A stretch of DNA of 64,000 nt, from positions 248,001 through 312,000 of the forward strand of contig CAAGEE010000002.1 of assembly GCA_900768815.1 (NCBI GenBank), written 5' to 3'. Below, one piece after another: positions 61,879-64,000 of this stretch. Position 1 is the first letter of the stretch; the number at the start of each line of letters is the position of its first letter. Made by a program: the position numbers and the translations under genes. Under the pieces are notes generated by a model. It had not been told where the DNA came from and did not search any database. It was given only the letters and a program-made list of their open reading frames with translations. The DNA is from Bacilli bacterium. Its GTDB lineage: Bacteria > Bacillota_I > Bacilli_A > RF39 > UBA660.

Positions 61879-62392
61879 ATTTTTTTGTAATAGTTTTTTG
61901 TTTGCTATTAGTATTTTCTTTTGTGTTTATTTTTTCAATGCAACCAGTAATTTGACGCTTATTAAATGGTGAAGTTCCAATTGTGTATGAGAATACATCT
62001 CCTTCTGTTTTTCCAATTATAGCTTGACCAAATGGACTTGCTTTTGTTGTATAATCTGATGTTCTTTCCAATCCTTCTGTTGTTTCTACCAAAGTGAAAG
62101 TTCTTTTTGTTCCTGTTGAAAATTCAACTGTAAAATTACTACCGATTTCAATAATACTACCAGTTGGTTCATCTACTATTTCAGCATCCTCTAGAGCGAT
62201 TCTTAATCTTGCAATATCGGCATGAGCTTTAAATATATGTCTTTCAGAAACTTCATCTCTTACTCCACACTCGCTTACATTCTTTTTAAATTCTTCTCTT
62301 GACTCTTCTAAATAATCAACATCACTTACCACATTTATTTTTTCTGCTATTTGTTTTTTGATTCCTTCAATTTGTTCTGGAATTAACTTCAT
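61877..62392 (-). CDS. GreA/GreB-family transcription elongation factor
   Basis: A 171-residue protein. The N-terminal half is a coiled coil whose tip reads RDEVSERHIFKAH, retaining two acidic residues (Glu, Glu) in place of the Asp-Leu-Ser-Glu pair of GreA; the C-terminal FKBP-like domain has IGSNFTVEF, SPFGQAIIGKTEGD. A Thr/Lys/Asn-rich tail of about 17 residues follows. GreA rescues backtracked RNA polymerase by stimulating RNA cleavage. The altered tip means a full cleavage role is not certain. GGAGG before ATG 62392. Confidence 0.85.
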   Translation of the reverse strand: MKLIPEQIEGIKKQIAEKINVVSDVDYLEESREEFKKNVSECGVRDEVSERHIFKAHADIARLRIALEDAEIVDEPTGSIIEIGSNFTVEFSTGTKRTFTLVETTEGLERTSDYTTKASPFGQAIIGKTEGDVFSYTIGTSPFNKRQITGCIEKINTKENTNSKQKTITKK

Positions 62393-62498
62393 TTCTTTTC
62401 CTCCTCTTTCTTCCGTTAAACGCCCATATTATAACATTTTTTTGTTATTTTTACAAGGATATTTTTATATAAGTTACATTTAACTTTTTAACTAGCCT

Positions 62499-63524
62499 CT
62501 ATTTAATTAACATGGCATCACCAAAGGAAAAGAAACGATATTCTTCTTGAACTGCTATTTTATAAGCACTTAAGATGTTTTCTCTACCTGCTAAAGCTGA
62601 CACTAACATTACTAAAGTTGATTTAGGTAGATGAAAGTTAGTTATTAAGGCATCTATTGCTTTAAACTTGTATCCAGGATAAATAAAGATATTGGTCCAA
62701 CCAGAACACTCTCTAAATTCATTATATTTCGTCATAATAGTTTCTAGTGTTCTTGTACTTGTTGTCCCAACAGCAACGATTCTTTTATTGTTTTCTTTTG
62801 TTTTATTTAAAAGTTCTGCTGTTTCTTTTGACATTTGATAGTACTCAGAATGCATTTCATGTTCCTCTACTTTATCAACACTTACTGGTCTAAAAGTACC
62901 TAGTCCAACATGAAGAGTAATGTAGGCAATATTTATACCTTTTACCTTCAATTGCCCTAGTAGTTTTTTTGTAAAATGAAGACCTGCTGTAGGTGCAGCA
63001 GCACTTCCTATTTCTTTAGCATATACTGTTTGATATCTTGATTGATCTTTTAGTTTTTCATGAATATATGGTGGCAGAGGCATAGTACCTAGCTGTTCTA
63101 GTATTTCCATTAAAATACCATTATAAATTAAAGTAAAATGTCTAATTCCTTCCGGTTCTTCTTTTATACATTTTGCTTTTAATTTTCCCATTCCAAATGT
63201 TACTACTGTTCCTACTTTTATACGTCTTGCTGGCTTTACTAGACATTCCCAGTCATCTCCGGCGATATTTTTTAATAGTAATATTTCTATTACTGCTTTA
63301 GTTTCTTCTTTTTCACCAATTAATCTAGCGGGTAAAACTTTAGTATCATTTAATACTAGGGTATCTCCCTCTTCTAAATAATTTATAATATCATAAAAAT
63401 GTTTATGCTCAATTTTTCCTGTTTCCTTGTCTAATACCATTAGTCTAGAAGCATCCCTTTTTTCTAGTGGTGTTTGAGCTATTAATTTTTCAGGTAAGTA
63501 ATAATCAAAATCTTCTACTTTCAT
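62499..63524 (-). CDS. queA: S-adenosylmethionine:tRNA ribosyltransferase-isomerase
   Basis: A 341-residue QueA, transferring the ribosyl part of SAM to preQ1 in tRNA to make epoxyqueuosine. The start VEDFDYYLPEKLIAQTPLEKRDASRLMVL is characteristic, as are DTKVLPARLIGEK, AAPTAGLHFT, HVGLGTFRPV and TSTRTLE. AGGAGGATAAA before ATG 63524. Twelve base pairs after ruvB. Confidence 0.97.
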   Translation of the reverse strand: MKVEDFDYYLPEKLIAQTPLEKRDASRLMVLDKETGKIEHKHFYDIINYLEEGDTLVLNDTKVLPARLIGEKEETKAVIEILLLKNIAGDDWECLVKPARRIKVGTVVTFGMGKLKAKCIKEEPEGIRHFTLIYNGILMEILEQLGTMPLPPYIHEKLKDQSRYQTVYAKEIGSAAAPTAGLHFTKKLLGQLKVKGINIAYITLHVGLGTFRPVSVDKVEEHEMHSEYYQMSKETAELLNKTKENNKRIVAVGTTSTRTLETIMTKYNEFRECSGWTNIFIYPGYKFKAIDALITNFHLPKSTLVMLVSALAGRENILSAYKIAVQEEYRFFSFGDAMLIK

Positions 63525-63536
63525 TTTATCCTCCTG

Positions 63537-64000
63537 TTAATTTTTCTTTTCTATTCCTAGAGCTTCATAGGCTTTATCAGTTACCATTCTACCTCTTGTT
63601 GTTCTTTTTAATAAGCCGGTTTGTAGTAGATAGGGTTCATAAACGTCTTCAATTGTTGTTACTTCTTCACCTATTGAACTGCTTAGTGCTTCAATTCCTA
63701 CTGGGCCACCATTAAACTTATTAATGATTGCTAGAAGTAAGTCATGGTCTGTTTTATCTAATCCCAATTCATCAATATGAAGTCTAGTTAGAGCTTCTTT
63801 GGTGATAGCAAGATCAATTTTACCATTTCCTTTAACTAGTGCAAAATCTCTTACTCTTTTAAATAATCTATTAGCAATTCTTGGCGTTCCTCTACTACGT
63901 CTTGCTAATTCATAAGCAGCATTATCTTCTATTTTCATATTTAAAACCCGTGAAGTTCTTTTTACTATTTCGCATAATTCATCAGTTGTATAAAATTGAA
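63537..64000 (-). CDS. ruvB: Holliday junction DNA helicase RuvB (5' part outside window)
   Basis: The C-terminal 153 residues of RuvB. Visible: QFYTTDELCEIVKRTSRVLN, then ARRSRGTPRIANRLFKRVRDFA (sensor 2 Arg region), and the winged-helix DNA-binding domain with GGPVGIEALSSSIGEEVTTIEDVYEPYLLQ and RTTRGRMVT. RuvB is the motor of branch migration. The start lies beyond the right edge. Confidence 0.96.
   Translation of the reverse strand, partial: QFYTTDELCEIVKRTSRVLNMKIEDNAAYELARRSRGTPRIANRLFKRVRDFALVKGNGKIDLAITKEALTRLHIDELGLDKTDHDLLLAIINKFNGGPVGIEALSSSIGEEVTTIEDVYEPYLLQTGLLKRTTRGRMVTDKAYEALGIEKKN

Noticed and set aside
1..64000. Mycoplasma-type code with TGA as Trp
   Set aside because: Trp codons checked in thioredoxin are TGG, and several genes end in TGA (for example kinase B and the dockerin protein).

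Overview
The window is about 64 kb of AT-rich (roughly 30% GC by eye) bacterial chromosome. It reads as a low-GC Firmicute: Bacilli-type gene neighbourhoods (ylbD-ylbE-ylbF-rsmD, ruvB-queA-tgt, hrcA-grpE-dnaK-dnaJ with CIRCE operators, parE-parC, a Bacillus-type dnaB, rnhC next to cvpA), AGGAGG-type ribosome binding sites, and many lipoproteins and membrane-anchored surface proteins. TGA is a stop and Trp is TGG, so this is not a Mycoplasma-type code. My inference is an uncultured, probably host-associated Bacilli lineage of the RF39/Erysipelotrichales kind; the exact taxon cannot be read from the sequence. Nearly all genes lie on the minus strand; only rnhC, a methyltransferase, a SpoVB-like flippase and a YqfQ-like gene are on plus. 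I saw no rRNA, tRNA, IS element, prophage or CRISPR array.

Layout. 1-9 kb is an accessory, surface-oriented region: a truncated membrane-anchored Cys-rich repeat protein, a sugar kinase with a stand-alone Smr protein, then a translationally coupled pair made of a large secreted NlpC/P60-like protein ending in a dockerin and a membrane-anchored protein beginning with a cohesin-like domain. Two charged orphan genes follow. 9-14.4 kb is core: ppdK, trxA, cvpA, rnhC, methyltransferase. 14.4-18.1 kb holds two overlapping hybrid histidine kinases whose defects are complementary: one has lost the phosphoacceptor His, the other has lost all ATP-binding motifs. 18.3-26.4 kb holds folA-thyA and the heat-shock operon hrcA-grpE-dnaK-(pepF)-dnaJ, with a promoter flanked by two CIRCE elements. 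26.4-30 kb holds a pilin-like lectin protein and the ylbDEF-rsmD cluster. 30-36 kb is parE-parC plus a zincin-like gene. 36-42.4 kb: lipoproteins, mtaB, recD2 and a coiled-coil membrane protein. 42.5-51.6 kb: flippase, HelD, CYTH protein, phosphomannomutase, DUF4186, a third and intact hybrid kinase, and an acyltransferase. 51.7-56.3 kb: an operon for a CBS-regulated pyrophosphatase, UppP, ZIP transporter and CmpB-like membrane protein, then an HD protein. 56.4-60.3 kb: dnaB and a pilus/secretion module (prepilin peptidase, GspF/PilC). 60.3-64 kb: yqfQ, tgt, greA-like, queA, ruvB (cut by the window edge).

How the parts fit. The prepilin peptidase and GspF/PilC could process and assemble the pilin-like lectin at 26.4 kb. 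The cohesin-like and dockerin proteins look like a two-part surface complex. The three paralogous 7-TM hybrid kinases suggest one signalling family in which two members have become mutually dependent. Many intrinsic terminators are so close to the genes that stop codons sit inside the hairpin stems, a sign of strong compaction.
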